A model generated the notes under the pieces. The model did not search any database, had not been told where the DNA came from, and saw only the letters and a list, made by a program, of their open reading frames with translations. Below, piece after piece: positions 5,978-7,485 of a stretch of 7,485 bases of DNA. Numbering within the stretch: position 1 is the first letter of the stretch; every line of letters begins with the position of its first letter. The position numbers were made by a program, and so were the translations under genes. The stretch is from Clostridiales bacterium (GTDB taxonomy: Bacteria; Bacillota; Clostridia; Oscillospirales; QAMX01). Location of the stretch: the NCBI GenBank assembly GCA_003149835.1, contig QAMX01000054.1, positions 9,527 through 17,011 on the forward strand. Reading direction: 5' to 3'.

Positions 5978-5997
5978 CCGCGCATATTCCGGCGCGG
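5978..5997. repeat. Short GC-rich inverted repeat upstream of the yerC promoter
   Basis: CCGCGC and GCGCGG are separated by 8 bases, about 18 bp upstream of the yerC -35 box, in the divergent region shared with the DUF421 gene. It could be an operator, but so short an arm in GC-rich DNA may be chance. I could not identify a plus-strand promoter for the DUF421 gene between here and 6097. Confidence 0.25.
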
Positions 5998-6097
5998 TCT
6001 GCCGCTGTGCATAGCCGCGCGCAATCAGGGAAAACTATGAGCAGCGATTTTTCCACAGCGAGATTTTTGATTTTTTAGAAATACGGGGCGTGAGGAT

Positions 6098-6772
6098 TTG
6101 CTGATTTCGTTTATCCGTACCATTTTATTGTATATCGTTGTGATCGGGGCGATGCGGCTGCTCGGCAAGCGGCAGATCGGCGAGCTGGAACCGAGCGAGC
6201 TGGCGATTACGATCCTGATCAGCGAACTTGCCGCCATCCCGATGCAGGACTCGGCGCAGCCGCTGGCAACAGGGCTCGTGCCCATTGTCGTGTTGCTGGC
6301 GCTTGGTTTGTTGACCTCCGTCGTCACAGTGGCAAGCCCGTTTCTTCGGCGCGTCATTTTCGGCAAGCCAAGCATCATCATCGAAAACGGCCGGCTGAAC
6401 CAGCGCGAGATCCGCCGCCTGCGGCTGAATGTCGACGAAATTGCCGAAGAGCTTCGGCTCAAAGACGTGACCAATATCCAGACGGTCAAGTTCGGCATCA
6501 TCGAGACAAACGGTCGGCTGAGTATCATTCTCAACGACGGCGACGCACCGCTTACGCGGCGCGATATGAATATCACCGTCAACTCTCCGTCGCCGCTTCC
6601 TTATACCATTATCGCCAACGGACGGCTGATTCATGACAACGCCAAAAAAATCGGCCTGCAAAAGGAAAAAATCAAAGCCGAACTGAGAAAACGGAACATC
6701 GATCGCATGGCGGACGTTTTTTACATGTCCTGCGATACCGGAGGCAATATCCGTGTCATTCGAAACGAATAG
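6098..6772 (+). CDS. DUF421 / YetF-like membrane protein
   Basis: A 224-aa protein of the DUF421 (YetF/YkjA) family. Members have N-terminal membrane helices and a cytoplasmic C-terminal domain; the molecular function is not firmly known. Predicted membrane segments are at about 4-20, 35-48 (weak) and 56-80. Family hallmarks are MRLLGKRQIGELEPSELAI, ISELAAIPMQD, the GKPSIIIENGR stretch (89-99), and FGIIETNGRLSIIL (132-145). Length is normal. The start is a TTG that matches the family N-terminus. Its ribosome binding site is poor: GTGAGG is only 2 nt away and GGGG at 6085-6088 is 9 nt away, so the exact start is less certain. It is divergent from yerC and lies upstream of a DUF4363 gene. Confidence 0.88.
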   Translation: MLISFIRTILLYIVVIGAMRLLGKRQIGELEPSELAITILISELAAIPMQDSAQPLATGLVPIVVLLALGLLTSVVTVASPFLRRVIFGKPSIIIENGRLNQREIRRLRLNVDEIAEELRLKDVTNIQTVKFGIIETNGRLSIILNDGDAPLTRRDMNITVNSPSPLPYTIIANGRLIHDNAKKIGLQKEKIKAELRKRNIDRMADVFYMSCDTGGNIRVIRNE

Positions 6773-6927
6773 CCGGATTTTCAAAGCGCCGCTTCCCTAC
6801 TGTTTCACCGGGCAGGGCTTTCAGCGTCTTTCACCGAAAAAATATTTTTTTGCCGCGCATTACTTCGGGCCCGTTTTGCGCCGTATTCGCAGCCGCCGCG
6901 CCGGGCTCGCATTTCGACGAAAGGAAC

Positions 6928-6947
6928 TGCCTTTGCCTAAAAAGGCA
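6928..6947 (+). repeat. Hairpin just upstream of the DUF4363 gene
   Basis: TGCCTTT and AAAGGCA pair around a 6-nt loop in the 186-nt gap between the DUF421 and DUF4363 genes. The right arm contains the nearest AAAGG upstream of the ATG at 6959, so the hairpin might mask a weak ribosome binding site. It may also be a weak terminator remnant, because a T-rich TTATTTT follows 4 nt later. The rest of the gap (6773-6927) shows nothing I can call. Confidence 0.35.
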
Positions 6948-6958
6948 CGGTTATTTTG

Positions 6959-7345
6959 ATGAATATACGCTATACGCTGACATCGGTTTTTCTGCTCGCA
7001 TTCACGCTCGCGCTCGCGCTGTGGGCGCAGGCCTTTACAAACGACGTCTGCGACAACACCCAGATGCGGATTACGCAGGCGCTGGTCTGCGCGAAGGACG
7101 GCGACTTTGAGGAGAGCGCCGATATTCTCGCCAGTTTGATTCGGGATTTGGACAGTAAAAAACCCGTCTTCACCGTTGTACAGCACCATTCCTACGGCGA
7201 CGGCATCATCGCTTCGCTCTGCCGCGCCGAGCTCTGCGCGCGTCAGAGCGAGCTGACGGCGCTGGAATTAGAGCTCGCCTCAGCCGCTCTGGCCGTCGGC
7301 GCTTTGGCGGAGCGGGATATGTTGACGCTGGGCAATATCTTTTAA
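6959..7345 (+). CDS. DUF4363 family protein, membrane-anchored
   Basis: A 128-aa protein with one N-terminal membrane segment (about residues 6-22, SVFLLAFTLALALWA) followed by a predicted all-helical extracytoplasmic domain. The pattern fits the DUF4363 family: short, single anchor, helical repeats such as DFEESADILASLIRDLDS and a VQHHSYGDGI segment. Its function is unknown. In Clostridia such genes are often found next to DUF421 genes, as here, and this context is part of the identification. I chose the ATG at 6959; a TTG directly before it is also possible. The ribosome binding site is weak, with ACGG about 8 nt and AAAGG about 14 nt upstream, the latter inside a hairpin. It ends 41 nt before a terminator-like stem. 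Confidence 0.72.
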   Translation: MNIRYTLTSVFLLAFTLALALWAQAFTNDVCDNTQMRITQALVCAKDGDFEESADILASLIRDLDSKKPVFTVVQHHSYGDGIIASLCRAELCARQSELTALELELASAALAVGALAERDMLTLGNIF

Positions 7346-7386
7346 GGCTCTTGGAGCTTTATCGAAACGTTCCGCTCTAAAAATCC

Positions 7387-7425
7387 CCGCCGTCGAAACC
7401 GTCTGTCCCTCGGTTTCGGCGGCGG
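7387..7425. terminator. Terminator-like hairpin after the DUF4363 gene
   Basis: A 15-bp stem (7387-7401 with 7411-7425, CCGCCGTCGAAACCG with one G-U) closes a 9-nt loop. It is followed on the plus strand by ACCTTTT and preceded by AAAAAT, which gives a T5 tail on the minus strand. It probably ends the DUF421-DUF4363 transcript and could also serve an unseen minus-strand gene to the right. Bases 7426-7485 show no feature I can support. Confidence 0.75.
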
Positions 7426-7485
7426 ACCTTTTGAGATCGAAGGCCGCCGAACTGCCGTATGAACAGCGCGCCCTTTCAGAAGAAA

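Noticed and set aside
6001..6097. Plus-strand promoter for the DUF421 gene
   Set aside because: The region is T-rich near 6050-6076 but I found no -35/-10 pair with acceptable spacing.

Overview
This window looks like a chromosomal stretch from a fairly GC-rich anaerobic Firmicute, probably class Clostridia (Oscillospirales-like). This is inferred from the gene families: a YerC/TrpR-like regulator, a DUF421/YetF membrane protein paired with a DUF4363 protein, Hsp33, HflK/HflC, tRNA genes that encode CCA, and strong sigma-A-type promoters with AGGAGG-type ribosome binding sites. No taxonomic marker is present, so the placement is tentative.

Layout, left to right. (1) Positions 1-1643, minus strand: the SPFH-domain membrane pair hflK and hflC, with hflC running off the left edge. 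(2) Positions 1644-2000: the hflKC control region. A sigma-A-type promoter (1870-1898) is separated from hflK by a 173-bp element with 17-bp imperfect terminal inverted repeats, flanked by exact 11-bp direct repeats. I read this as a MITE inserted into what was a very short 5' leader. Next to it is a strong intrinsic terminator. (3) Positions 2010-2442, minus strand: a four-gene tRNA operon transcribed Val-Asp-Phe-Gly from a perfect-consensus TTGACA-17-TATAAT promoter and ending at that terminator. (4) Positions 2623-5960, minus strand: yerC-like regulator, class I methyltransferase, hslO (Hsp33) and a clan GH-A-like glycoside hydrolase. They are transcribed in that order, starting from a clear promoter at 5932-5960. 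yerC and the methyltransferase are translationally coupled. hslO and the hydrolase follow after gaps of 163 and 60 nt and may or may not share the transcript. (5) Positions 6098-7425, plus strand, divergent: a DUF421/YetF-like membrane protein, a DUF4363 protein, and a terminator-like hairpin. The last 60 bases hold nothing I can call.

Most genes are ordinary housekeeping or conserved accessory genes. I see no defence system, CRISPR array, phage, plasmid function or biosynthetic cluster. The most notable items are the MITE with its target-site duplication in the hflKC leader, a Cys-rich C-x2-C-x4-C-x-C insertion in the glycosidase, a possible 7-codon upstream ORF in front of hslO, and the DUF421-DUF4363 pairing.
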